Positions 54,100-62,490 of a stretch of DNA of 63,012 nt are shown here, piece by piece (the first letter of the stretch is position 1; every line of letters starts with the position of its first letter). The stretch is from Alphaproteobacteria bacterium (GTDB lineage: Bacteria; Pseudomonadota; Alphaproteobacteria; Rs-D84): the NCBI GenBank assembly GCA_017618175.1, contig JAFZUT010000006.1:1-63012 (forward strand). The letters are read 5' to 3'. The notes beneath the pieces are model-generated. The model was not told the origin of the DNA. It saw only the letters and a program-made list of their open reading frames with translations, and ran no database searches. Both the position numbers and the translations under genes were made by a program.

Positions 54100-54693
54100 T
54101 TATTCCGCAACTTCCGTTGTGGCCTCTGGTGCCGCGGCCACATCTGCCGTTTTTTCTTCGGCCGGCGCTTCTTCTGTGGCTTCTTCTTCAACCTTTTTGG
54201 TTCCAAATGTCAAAACCTTGCCTGCGACCAACGCTTCGATTTCATCATTGGTACGTGCAACATAGACTTTGATTGGAACAATAACATCCGGATGCAGTGC
54301 GATTTTTGTATCGAACGCACCAACCGATTTAATCGGCGCACCCAACATAACCTGGGCCGAAGAAACATCAACATTTGCAATTTCTTTCAAAGTGCGTGCG
54401 ATATCGCGACTGGACACAGAACCATACAATTGACCTGTATCACCGGCCTGGCGAATCATATACATCTTGGCATTCTTGACCGCATCAACCTTGGATTCGG
54501 CCGCCTTCTTGGCGTTTTCATGACGCGCCTGCAATTCCGCCTTTTGCGCTTCAAACAATGCGACATTTTCACGTGACCAACGCAACGCCTTGTTATTAGG
54601 CAACAAGAAATTGCGTGCATAACCCGTTTTAACTTCGACTGTATCGCCAATATTACCCAAACGTGTAATTTTTTCTGTTAAAATAACTTTCAT
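54100..54693 (-). CDS. rplI: 50S ribosomal protein L9 with long acidic tail
   Basis: 197 residues, against ~150 normally. The N-domain (KVILTEKITRLGNIGDTVEVKTGYARNFLLP) and connecting helix are standard; the last ~40 residues (about 158-197) are Glu/Ala/Thr-rich. Last gene of the rpsF-rpsR-rplI operon. Confidence 0.96.
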   Translation of the reverse strand: MKVILTEKITRLGNIGDTVEVKTGYARNFLLPNNKALRWSRENVALFEAQKAELQARHENAKKAAESKVDAVKNAKMYMIRQAGDTGQLYGSVSSRDIARTLKEIANVDVSSAQVMLGAPIKSVGAFDTKIALHPDVIVPIKVYVARTNDEIEALVAGKVLTFGTKKVEEEATEEAPAEEKTADVAAAPEATTEVAE

Positions 54694-54738
54694 TTTATCT
54701 GTCCTTATTTTGTTAAGTTAGGGAAATTCCCAAATAGT

Positions 54739-54966
54739 TTAACCAATGTTGTTACGTACGAACGGCAAAAGTCCCAAATGACGTGCACGTTTGATTGCAC
54801 GTGTCAATAAACGCTGATCTTTTTGGGAAACGCCACTTATACGGCTTGGCACGATTTTACCACGTTCGGTAATATAGTGTCCCAACATTTTAACATCTTT
54901 GTAATCAATAACCTTGCCCTTTAACGGGTTAGATTTTTTACGATAAATTGCTGCACGAACTGCCAT
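54739..54966 (-). CDS. rpsR: 30S ribosomal protein S18
   Basis: 75 residues with the family core ([46 protein letters not shown]). Its ATG shares one base with the rpsF stop. Confidence 0.97.
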   Translation of the reverse strand: MAVRAAIYRKKSNPLKGKVIDYKDVKMLGHYITERGKIVPSRISGVSQKDQRLLTRAIKRARHLGLLPFVRNNIG

Positions 54967-55304
54967 TATTCTGCCTCCTCGGTATTCTTTTTCATCATAA
55001 TCGACGGACCATCTGCCAATTTTTCGACACGCACGTTCAGATAACGAATAACGTCTTCATCGATACGGCAACGGCGTTCCAATTCTGCAACCGCGGTCCC
55101 CGGCAATTCAATGTTCATCATAACATAGTGTGCCTTGCGATTTTTGCGAATTATATAGGCCAAGTTTTTCAATCCCCAAAATTCGGTAGATTTCACATCG
55201 CCATTTAATTCTTTGATAATACCTGCATATTTTTCCGCTTTTTCTTTGACCTGCGGTTCGGTCAAGTCCTGGCGAAAAACCAGAACACTTTCATAGTAAG
55301 CCAT
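54966..55304 (-). CDS. rpsF: 30S ribosomal protein S6
   Basis: 112 residues with the family pattern ([43 protein letters not shown]). It pairs with S18 in the 30S platform. First gene of the operon. Confidence 0.97.
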   Translation of the reverse strand: MAYYESVLVFRQDLTEPQVKEKAEKYAGIIKELNGDVKSTEFWGLKNLAYIIRKNRKAHYVMMNIELPGTAVAELERRCRIDEDVIRYLNVRVEKLADGPSIMMKKNTEEAE

Positions 55305-55487
55305 TTTATTTCCTTTGGTTTAGTTTAGCCGTTATCACCATTAATAACGGCAGGAACGAACGCAATTATTACAATTTTTTACAAAAAATCAAGTGGTTTT
55401 ATAATTTTTCCCATTTATTTAGAATAATCCCTGTTGACACGATGTCCAAAATTTTTCTAAGATAGCAATATAACGAGAGAAAGTACC

Positions 55488-56255
55488 ATGAATAATTTTC
55501 ACAGAAACCTTAATCGTATGGCGTTTTTCACGGCATTCGTACTGTGCGCTATCATATTGTTTTATCGAACATTTTTTGCGATTGCAATTGCAAATATATA
55601 CCTGAACGGAATCATTATTGGGACCACCCTGTTCGGTATAATTCTGTGTTTTATTAAGGTGTTTGCGTTATTGCCTGAATATCGGTGGTTGAACGCGTAC
55701 ACACGCGGTGCGCGCGGTGCAAAAATGCCGCCACGGTTGTTGCATTCGGTCGCGGTAATGCTGCGCACACGGCCCAAAAAATTGACCGAGGGCGGTCTGC
55801 GCGGAATTTTGGACACGATTTTGGTACGATTGGAAGACGACCGCGAACCGTTGCGTTATGTGACAAACACGTTGGTGTTTTTGGGGTTACTGGGCACATT
55901 TTGGGGGTTAATTTTGACAATCGGTGGCTTTGCCGAATTGATTGGGAATTTGAATTTTAATGATGAAACGGTCCTTGAAACTATGCAGGTTGGCCTTTCG
56001 CGGCCACTGGGCGGAATGGCCACCGCATTCACCAGTTCGCTGCTTGGCCTTGGCGGAAGTTTGGTTGTTGGCTTTTTATCACTCCAGGTTCAATTGGCCC
56101 AAGGCGCGGTTTTCCATAAATTGGAAGATTTCTTGGCGGCGCGCACCAATGTATCACACGTGGAAACAGGTGCATGGCCGAAAATAGAATCTACGCTTGA
56201 TAAAATCGGCACCGCCGTTCGCAGTATAGACCGCAAAACCATACCGCAACAATAA
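55488..56255 (+). CDS. MotA/TolQ/ExbB-type proton-channel protein
   Basis: 255 residues with membrane helices at about 12-30, 38-58, 122-145 and 170-195. The middle-to-end region (NTLVFLGLLGTFWGLILTIGGFAELI; GGMATAFTSSLLGLGGSLVVGFL) is the MotA/TolQ/ExbB signature. It probably forms a stator-like complex with the OmpA-domain protein 23 bases downstream. No flagellar or tol genes are in the window, so the machine it powers is unknown. Confidence 0.82.
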   Translation: MNNFHRNLNRMAFFTAFVLCAIILFYRTFFAIAIANIYLNGIIIGTTLFGIILCFIKVFALLPEYRWLNAYTRGARGAKMPPRLLHSVAVMLRTRPKKLTEGGLRGILDTILVRLEDDREPLRYVTNTLVFLGLLGTFWGLILTIGGFAELIGNLNFNDETVLETMQVGLSRPLGGMATAFTSSLLGLGGSLVVGFLSLQVQLAQGAVFHKLEDFLAARTNVSHVETGAWPKIESTLDKIGTAVRSIDRKTIPQQ

Positions 56256-56278
56256 AGACGAAATAAAGAGAGAGAAAA

Positions 56279-57385
56279 ATGCTGAACAGAACATTTAACA
56301 CCAACAAAACCAACACTTGGCCGGCGTTCGTAGATTTATTTTCGAACCTGGTTATCATATTGATATTTCTGCTGATTGTGTTTGTGTTTTTGTGGACCAC
56401 AACAAGCGTATTTAACAAAAGAACCGGTGTCAAAACAATCGCAGAATTAAAACAAACCAATGCGGAACAAAGTGAAAAAATCCGCCAAATGACCGCCGAT
56501 GAACAAGAGGCTATGCGTTTGTTGGTCCAGGCGCGCGCCAATTTGGAATCGGCACAAAGTGATTTGGACAACAAAGATTTATCCATCATTGACCTTATCA
56601 CCGCATATGAAAACCAGGTTAATAAACTTCAGGCCGAAGATGACGCGACCAAAGCGCAACTGGTTGAACTGCGTGAACAATTGAACGCCGCATTGGTTGC
56701 CAAAGAACAATTGGCGGAATTGGAACAACAACGGCGCGAACTCCAGGCGCAGATGTCTGAACAAATGGCGAATAAGACCGCCGAATACCAAGAAGAGTTG
56801 AAAAAGTTAAACGATGCATTGGCGGCGGCCGAAGAATCTGCGCGCGAACAAGAGGTTAAATATGTCGAAATGTCAACACGGTTGAACCGCGCGTTGGCTG
56901 ACAAGGTTGCAGAATTAAATGAAATGAAGCAATATCAATCTGAATTCTATCGCGCCGTGAAAATGGCATTGGGCGACCGCACCACGGTCCACACAGACGG
57001 CGACCGATTCATTGTATCCAGTGATATTTTATTTCCAACCGGTTCGTATAAATTGTCGGCCGAAGGCAAAAACCAATTGCGTCTTATATCCAACGTTATC
57101 AAAGATTTCGAATCCAAGATTCCATCTGATGTAAATTGGATTATCCGTGTTGACGGCCACACAGATAAAACACCGGTGGTTCCCGGCAACCGTGCATACC
57201 GCGACAATATGCAATTATCATTGTTGCGCGCAACGGCGGTGGCAAACGAATTGGCCGCGGATGGCGTTTCCCCACGCCGTTTGGTCCCAAGTGGCTTTGG
57301 CGACCTGCACCCGGTGGAATTAGGCACAGACAAAGACAGTATGCAGAAAAATCGCCGCATAGAATTACAATTGACGAATAAATAG
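56279..57385 (+). CDS. OmpA/MotB-like peptidoglycan-binding protein with coiled coil
   Basis: 368 residues: one membrane helix near residues 22-44, with Asp19 at its start (FVDLFSNLV) as the likely proton site; a long coiled coil (about 55-215); and a C-terminal OmpA-like domain (VDGHTDKTPV, NRRIELQL). This layout matches MotB/TolR-like partners of the preceding protein. The coiled coil is in this subunit rather than in the MotA-like one, unlike ZorA/ZorB. Confidence 0.85.
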   Translation: MLNRTFNTNKTNTWPAFVDLFSNLVIILIFLLIVFVFLWTTTSVFNKRTGVKTIAELKQTNAEQSEKIRQMTADEQEAMRLLVQARANLESAQSDLDNKDLSIIDLITAYENQVNKLQAEDDATKAQLVELREQLNAALVAKEQLAELEQQRRELQAQMSEQMANKTAEYQEELKKLNDALAAAEESAREQEVKYVEMSTRLNRALADKVAELNEMKQYQSEFYRAVKMALGDRTTVHTDGDRFIVSSDILFPTGSYKLSAEGKNQLRLISNVIKDFESKIPSDVNWIIRVDGHTDKTPVVPGNRAYRDNMQLSLLRATAVANELAADGVSPRRLVPSGFGDLHPVELGTDKDSMQKNRRIELQLTNK

Positions 57386-57389
57386 AGGA

Positions 57390-57428
57390 TAGTGGTTAGT
57401 GAAAACCGGCGGTTCCCCGCCGGTTTTT
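57390..57428 (+). terminator. Terminator with ACCGGCGG stem and GTGGTTAGTG flank
   Basis: AAAACCGGCGG-TTCC-CCGCCGGTTTTT closes the stator-like pair and directly precedes cassette element 6. Confidence 0.85.
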
Positions 57429-57445
57429 GTTTTCAAACTGGTCAA

Positions 57446-57546
57446 AAAAAGGTACCTTTTTGTCCACCATTTTTTTCAAAAAAATTTTTCAGTAATTTCA
57501 ATGGTCCAATTTTTGACCGAAGTGGTGGTCATAAAGGTACCTTTTT
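57446..57546 (+). repeat. Palindrome-bounded upstream element, copy 6 (type II)
   Basis: Palindromes lie at 57446-57461 (exact) and 57531-57546 (ATAAAGGTACCTTTTT), centres 85 bp apart. The type II segment matches copy 4 but here precedes an MKQALF leader. The distal flank is CAAACTGGTCA. The proximal palindrome ends 36 bases before the ATG. Confidence 0.85.
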
Positions 57547-57582
57547 GTTACACTGTAATGCGAGGAATAAAGGGGAAATATT

Positions 57583-58092
57583 ATGAAACAAGCATTATTC
57601 ATTGGTGCAATCGCATCTGTTTTATCGATCAACGCATACGCAACTTCATCCACGGTTACATCCAAAGATTACGTAGATGCCCAAGACGCATTGAAACAAG
57701 ACACTATACCCGAGGCGGGTGTCAATGCCGATGAAAACGGTGGCGGAGAATCGGTTGTTACATATACTGATGCAGAGGGCGTACTTGGTGAACGAGGAAT
57801 TTGTGATTCGAATGCAAATGCCGATGGTGGTTGTGATGATAATTTCTTAGTTACGCGGGATTTATTGCGAAATGTGGAAAATCTGCCAACACGCACGGTG
57901 ACATATAAAACGTGTTATGAATGGTCTGGAACCCCGCATACAGATGCAAATTGTATATTATGGAACTTATCGGATAGGAAGGTAAAAGGTTGCATTGAAA
58001 GCGGTATAACCGGTGAAAACGTATGTCAAAACGATGCGCAATGCTGTAGCAGAATGTGCGTCGATGGTTATTGCATGGAACCACAATATTAG
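57583..58092 (+). CDS. Cassette-family secreted protein 6 (MKQALF leader, Cys-rich tail)
   Basis: 169 residues with leader MKQALFIGAIASVLSINAYA, STVTSKDYVDAQDALKQ, VVTYTDAEGVLGERGI and CYEWSGTPHTDANCILW. The tail holds eight Cys, including CQNDAQCCSRMCVDGYC. The core is close to paralogue 2 although leader and upstream segment differ. AAAGGGG precedes the ATG. Function unknown; export likely. Confidence 0.85.
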   Translation: MKQALFIGAIASVLSINAYATSSTVTSKDYVDAQDALKQDTIPEAGVNADENGGGESVVTYTDAEGVLGERGICDSNANADGGCDDNFLVTRDLLRNVENLPTRTVTYKTCYEWSGTPHTDANCILWNLSDRKVKGCIESGITGENVCQNDAQCCSRMCVDGYCMEPQY

Positions 58093-58103
58093 AATTTACA
58101 TAT

Positions 58104-58128
58104 AAAAACGGGGCATCGCCCCGTTTTA
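58104..58128. terminator. Hairpin terminator
   Basis: AAAAACGGGGC-ATC-GCCCCGTTTTA lies between cassette gene 6 and the convergent lipoprotein gene. Confidence 0.8.
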
Positions 58129-58138
58129 ATTTGAACGA

Positions 58139-58642
58139 TTAGTTACCCCGTGCGCGGGCATTGCGTATGCGATAAATTTGTTTCAAACTGTTTTTATATT
58201 CGTTATAGTTTATCTTAAACTTATACTCTTTGCTGGCGCCATTTCTAACGCTGTCGCCGTATTCCCATTCGCCATTTTCATTGATAAAACTGCCGGGGCC
58301 GTATTCGTATGACAATGGGGCGTTTTGTATTTTTTGCCAAACCGCACCCGCACTGTGACATTCGCCGGCATAATCCAACACAATATCCGCATCGCGTTCC
58401 AACGCGGCGCGATATCTTATGGAATCGTGTTTGGCCTTCATCAACCAAACTTCGCCCGTGTAATCAAGGCCGGTATCATTGGCGGTTTCGGCCAATGCCT
58501 CGGTATTTGCCTTGTTCAACATCCATTCGGCAAATCCGCGCGTAATTTTTTGATTGCGTTTTTGTTCGGTTTCACATCCGGCCAACATCAACAATGCCAA
58601 CAAAGATCCAGAAACCCCAGTGGCCAACTTTTTGTTTTTCAT
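58139..58642 (-). CDS. Lipoprotein of unknown function
   Basis: 167 residues with a lipobox LMLAGC near residue 22. The mature part is Lys/Asn/Tyr-rich with one other Cys and helical stretches. No family recognised. The ATG at 58642 is preceded by GGGGTGCAC; the longer reading frame lacks a ribosome-binding site. Confidence 0.65.
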   Translation of the reverse strand: MKNKKLATGVSGSLLALLMLAGCETEQKRNQKITRGFAEWMLNKANTEALAETANDTGLDYTGEVWLMKAKHDSIRYRAALERDADIVLDYAGECHSAGAVWQKIQNAPLSYEYGPGSFINENGEWEYGDSVRNGASKEYKFKINYNEYKNSLKQIYRIRNARARGN

Positions 58643-58730
58643 ATGTGCACCCCTTGGTTGCGTTATATTTTTAACACGTATAAATATAATACAAATTTTT
58701 ATAATGTCAATCCAAAAGGCGGCAAACAAG

Positions 58731-58752
58731 AAATCCGCCAAACGGCGGATTT
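58731..58752 (-). terminator. Terminator of the OB-fold gene
   Basis: AAATCCGCC-AAAC-GGCGGATTT with a T-run on the minus strand. Confidence 0.75.
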
Positions 58753-59127
58753 TTATAATTTTTTAATTGCGGAAACGTCTATTTCCATCATCGACATCCC
58801 ATTTTTATCAACCTCGCCCCATACTTCAACCATATCGGTCGGTGACACGGTCAGCCCGCCCCAATCTTCTTCATCAATTTCCAAGTTGATTGTCCCGGTG
58901 GTATCTTGGAAAACATAGGAATTTTCACCATTTTGACGCAACAGGTATCCGCGCACTATGACCGGGGAATCATCCGGCATGGCCCGGACTTGTTCTACGG
59001 TGACGACCTCCATCATATTATTATTCATATTGTTGTTCATATTTTGGTTTGCCATACTGCCCGGGCCCGCGAACGCGGTCGCGGTCGCCATAACACCGAC
59101 AACCGCCAAGATTGATATTTTCTTCAT
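58753..59127 (-). CDS. YgiW/YdeI-type OB-fold stress protein (BOF family)
   Basis: 124 residues: signal peptide (1-20), an Asn/Met repeat (MNNNMNNNMM), and a BOF-type OB fold (TVEQVRAMPDDSPVIVRGYL, YVFQDTTGTINLEID, VEVWGEVDK). E. coli relatives are periplasmic and linked to stress tolerance. Confidence 0.85.
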   Translation of the reverse strand: MKKISILAVVGVMATATAFAGPGSMANQNMNNNMNNNMMEVVTVEQVRAMPDDSPVIVRGYLLRQNGENSYVFQDTTGTINLEIDEEDWGGLTVSPTDMVEVWGEVDKNGMSMMEIDVSAIKKL

Positions 59128-59272
59128 TGTTTTTTCCTTTGGTTAAATAATGATTTTGTGCTTTTGACACGGTTATATTATACCGCGAACACGCCAAAAA
59201 ATATTTAGGTATGGTTTCACTTGAACCGCACAAAAACATTGCTATATTTGTATTGAACCAAAAGGAAAAACG

Positions 59273-59515
59273 ATGGAAGACCACGGTATATCAACCGAAC
59301 CAAAATCACAAACCAAGACACTTTTTTCAATTCCAATACCGGGGTGTTTAATGGTAATTATACTTTCGGCGGTTGCGGGTATCATAATTAACGAATGCAA
59401 ACGTTCACAAATTCGCCTTGAAAACGACCGCCAAAAATATCAGCAAAACGATAATATAAAACCAAAGGTCGCACAAAACACCCTGTTTATTCGCGCATTG
59501 CCACGTTCACGTTAA
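59273..59515 (+). CDS. Small single-helix membrane protein
   Basis: 80 residues with one membrane helix (about 22-42). No family recognised. AAAAGGAAAAACG precedes the ATG. Its end overlaps the convergent protease gene by four bases. Confidence 0.6.
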   Translation: MEDHGISTEPKSQTKTLFSIPIPGCLMVIILSAVAGIIINECKRSQIRLENDRQKYQQNDNIKPKVAQNTLFIRALPRSR

Positions 59516-60219
59516 AGAATTTGATGCAATCGCGCACCATTTGTGTTCAACCAACGCTTTGCACGTTCCACACCAAACCCATACAGTTCACGCACGGTCG
59601 CCCAAAATTCCGGCGAATGGTCCATGTGTTTTGTATGTGCCAATTCGTGCATCACAACATATCGCATAACGTCAAACGGCGCCAATCCCAATCGCCACGA
59701 AAAAGATATCGTCCCCGTGGTTGACCGTGAACCCCACCGCGAAGAAGTATCCCGCAAACAAATCCGCCGCGGCCAAAATTCGCGTGGTGTTTTGCGTATC
59801 AAATTTTTGATTTGTTTCAAAAGTTCCGCCTTGACGAACATACGCACGCGACTTTCAATCATTTTTTCATCACCACCAACAAACAGAGTATACGTTCCAT
59901 CATCGTTCAATACAAATTTATTCGCGCGAATATTCGCGTCGTAAACAACGTGCACGCGCAGATTCAAGAATTCAAACCAATCACCCGATTTAATATGGAC
60001 CCGCGTTGGCGCATTTTGAAAAAAACGTTCCAACCATCGCCGCTTTTGTTCTACGAACCGCAAAGCCGCCGTGTTCGATGCAATCCACGGTCGCGATATT
60101 TCGATACGCCGCACATCACCCGCACGTGGCCGCAAAGTTATATTGCGCAACCCACGCCGCACACTTATTATGATTGGGATTTTTTCACCCGCCGAAGTTA
60201 CAAATTCAAAATCTGCCAT
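59512..60219 (-). CDS. YgjP-like zinc metallopeptidase (DUF45)
   Basis: 235 residues with HELAH (191-195) and a third ligand His201, the SprT/YgjP pattern, plus DTSSRWGS upstream. The biological substrate is unknown. Overlaps the transketolase gene by 14 bases. Confidence 0.88.
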   Translation of the reverse strand: MADFEFVTSAGEKIPIIISVRRGLRNITLRPRAGDVRRIEISRPWIASNTAALRFVEQKRRWLERFFQNAPTRVHIKSGDWFEFLNLRVHVVYDANIRANKFVLNDDGTYTLFVGGDEKMIESRVRMFVKAELLKQIKNLIRKTPREFWPRRICLRDTSSRWGSRSTTGTISFSWRLGLAPFDVMRYVVMHELAHTKHMDHSPEFWATVRELYGFGVERAKRWLNTNGARLHQIL

Positions 60220-61987
60220 ATTTCATCTTGGTACGTATTGCGTGGACAATTGCGTTCACATCAAATCCACACTCACGATACACCATATCACCCGGACCTG
60301 ACAAGCCAAAATCATCAATTCCGATAACATCATCGGCAAATTCGAACCAAGACGCAGTTGCACCTGCCTCTATTGCAATCACACGTCCGCGCAGGATATT
60401 CTGTTTATATTCATCGTCCATATCACGGAAATGGGAAACAGACGGTATACTGGCCACCTGGGTTCCACCAATGCATCGCGCAACGGCAATCGCCAATGGA
60501 ACTTCGGCCCCGGTGGCAATAATCGTTAAACGAATACGCTGGGCCTTGGGTTTATATATCAAATAACCGCCTGCATCAACATATCCCCAAACCGGCGCAC
60601 CCACACGCAGTATCTTTTGTCGCGACAAAACGATACACGAAGGACGGCTGGTTTCGGTCAATGCCGCACGCCAAGCCCACGCGACTTCGGTCATATTACA
60701 CGGGCGAAACACATTCATATTTGGAATCAAACGCAGGCCCGCCAATTGTTCAATCGGTTGATGTGTCGGTCCATCTGCACCAACGGCAATGCTGTCGTGC
60801 GTCAAAACATACACCACCGGCAAACCGGCCAACGCCGAAATTCGCATCGCCCCGCGCATATAATCACTGAATACCAAGAAAGTCGAACCAACCGTGCGCA
60901 ATCCCGAATACGCCATACCATTCATAATTGCCGCCATAGCGTGTTCGCGCACACCATAATTTATATAGTTTCCTGAAAAATCGTCCGCCGTAATATCGTG
61001 CATACCATCAACCAAGACATTTGTACTGCGCCCAAGGTCGGCACTGCCACAGATTATGCCTTGGGTTCTTTGAATAATTTTCGACAAATACATACCCGAC
61101 ATTTCCCGCGTAGAAATAAAGTGCGGAACATCCGGCAACAACGGGTTCGGTGCCGTCACATATTTGTGGTTACGCCCCCCAGAATGCGACCGCGCAATCA
61201 TACCCCACAATTCGCGACCGTGCACAGAATCCAAATTTTCTATCAACGCGGCAATTTCGGCATCCGGTGCATCAAACCCGTGTGCGCGCGATGTTCCGGC
61301 GGCACCAATCCCAAGGCCCAAAACGGTATTGCATTGAACAAATATGGGGGAATCAGCCGGCGCAGATATCGCATCGTATAATTCATCAAAGTTATGCCCA
61401 TTTGCCGTGCGCACATCCCAACCGGCGGCACGCATACGCATTGCAACATTTACATCCGTTTGGGCCGCACCATCTATGGATACGCCATTGTTATCCCACA
61501 ACAGTATAAGGTTATTCAATTTATACCGCCCGGCAAAGCCGATGGCTTCGTTCGCGACACCTTCCATCAAATCGCCATCACTGCACAGGCAATAAATTTT
61601 CCCTTTTGTTTCAAAGTGTTTTTCCGCAATTGCCATACCGACCGCGTTCGCCACGCCTTGCCCCAATGGCCCCGTGGTTGCGGCAACGCCATCAATGCCA
61701 AATTCTGGATGTCCCGGCAAACCATTCAATCGTCGCAAAGAATCCAAATCGCCAACACGATATCCCGCCAATTTTAATACAGAATACAGCAACGCCGAAC
61801 CATGCCCGGCCGACAAAACGAATCGGTCATATTCTGGATTCAAAAACACCGCATAAATCATCGTGATAATGTCGGCGGCACCAAGTGCGATTCCAATATG
61901 CCCGCTTTTTGCGTGACGCAACGCGCGCAGGGCCGTTGCCCGCACCGCATTGGACATTTCACCTAAATTCTTGGAATCTATTACCAT
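60206..61987 (-). CDS. tkt: Transketolase
   Basis: 593 residues, shorter than the usual ~660. The TPP-binding region (GDGDLMEG...NNGVSIDG) and the middle region with HDSIAVGADGPTHQPIEQ are present, matching transketolase. Moves two-carbon units between sugar phosphates. A TATAAT on its strand ends about 8 bases before the ATG, so the message may be leaderless. Confidence 0.95.
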   Translation of the reverse strand: MVIDSKNLGEMSNAVRATALRALRHAKSGHIGIALGAADIITMIYAVFLNPEYDRFVLSAGHGSALLYSVLKLAGYRVGDLDSLRRLNGLPGHPEFGIDGVAATTGPLGQGVANAVGMAIAEKHFETKGKIYCLCSDGDLMEGVANEAIGFAGRYKLNNLILLWDNNGVSIDGAAQTDVNVAMRMRAAGWDVRTANGHNFDELYDAISAPADSPIFVQCNTVLGLGIGAAGTSRAHGFDAPDAEIAALIENLDSVHGRELWGMIARSHSGGRNHKYVTAPNPLLPDVPHFISTREMSGMYLSKIIQRTQGIICGSADLGRSTNVLVDGMHDITADDFSGNYINYGVREHAMAAIMNGMAYSGLRTVGSTFLVFSDYMRGAMRISALAGLPVVYVLTHDSIAVGADGPTHQPIEQLAGLRLIPNMNVFRPCNMTEVAWAWRAALTETSRPSCIVLSRQKILRVGAPVWGYVDAGGYLIYKPKAQRIRLTIIATGAEVPLAIAVARCIGGTQVASIPSVSHFRDMDDEYKQNILRGRVIAIEAGATASWFEFADDVIGIDDFGLSGPGDMVYRECGFDVNAIVHAIRTKMKYGRF

Positions 61988-61991
61988 TTTG

Positions 61992-62004
61992 TGATATTAT
62001 ATCA
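61992..62004. promoter_or_regulatory. Divergent -10 dyad for tkt and rnhA
   Basis: TGATATTATATCA is nearly symmetric and gives TATAAT on the minus strand and TATTAT on the plus strand. The tkt transcript would start 1-2 bases before its ATG; rnhA keeps a ribosome-binding site. Confidence 0.5.
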
Positions 62005-62024
62005 TAAAAAAGGTGGTAAATAAA

Positions 62025-62453
62025 ATGTTAAAAATCTGGACAGACGGCAGTTGCCTGGGCAACCCCGGCCCTGGCGGGTGGGCATTCGTTGCAACCGACG
62101 GAAAAAATATTGCACACCGCAGTGGTGGTGAAGCCAACACCACAAACAATCGTATGGAATTGATGGCGGTTATTCGCGCAATTACCGCGGCACATCGCCA
62201 CAGTGAAATAGAAATTCACACCGACAGCCAATATGTAAAAAACGGTATGCAAACATGGATAAAAAATTGGCGCAAGAATAATTGGCGCACTGCGGATAAA
62301 AAGCCGGTAAAAAACCAAGACCTGTGGCAGAAACTGGATGAATTGGCGGGTGCGATAAAAATTCATTGGGTTTGGGTACGTGGCCACAACGGCGAAGAAT
62401 TTAACGAAATGTGTGACACGCTTGCACGCACCGCCGCCGAGAAATTGAAATAA
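62025..62453 (+). CDS. rnhA: Ribonuclease HI
   Basis: 142 residues with catalytic Asp7, Glu45, Asp67, His121 and Asp131. Removes RNA from RNA-DNA hybrids. The ATG at 62025 follows AAAGGTGG; an upstream GTG is less likely. Confidence 0.97.
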   Translation: MLKIWTDGSCLGNPGPGGWAFVATDGKNIAHRSGGEANTTNNRMELMAVIRAITAAHRHSEIEIHTDSQYVKNGMQTWIKNWRKNNWRTADKKPVKNQDLWQKLDELAGAIKIHWVWVRGHNGEEFNEMCDTLARTAAEKLK

Positions 62454-62462
62454 ATTTTATAT

Positions 62463-62490
62463 AAAAATACCCGCATCTGCGGGTATTTTT
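62463..62490. terminator. Bidirectional terminator
   Basis: AAAAATACCCGC-ATCT-GCGGGTATTTTT lies between rnhA and cassette gene 7. Confidence 0.85.

Noticed and set aside
55488..57385. Zorya (ZorA/ZorB) antiphage system
   Set aside because: No zorC/D/E-like genes follow, the coiled coil is in the OmpA-domain subunit and not in the MotA-like one, and such pairs are common in alphaproteobacteria.
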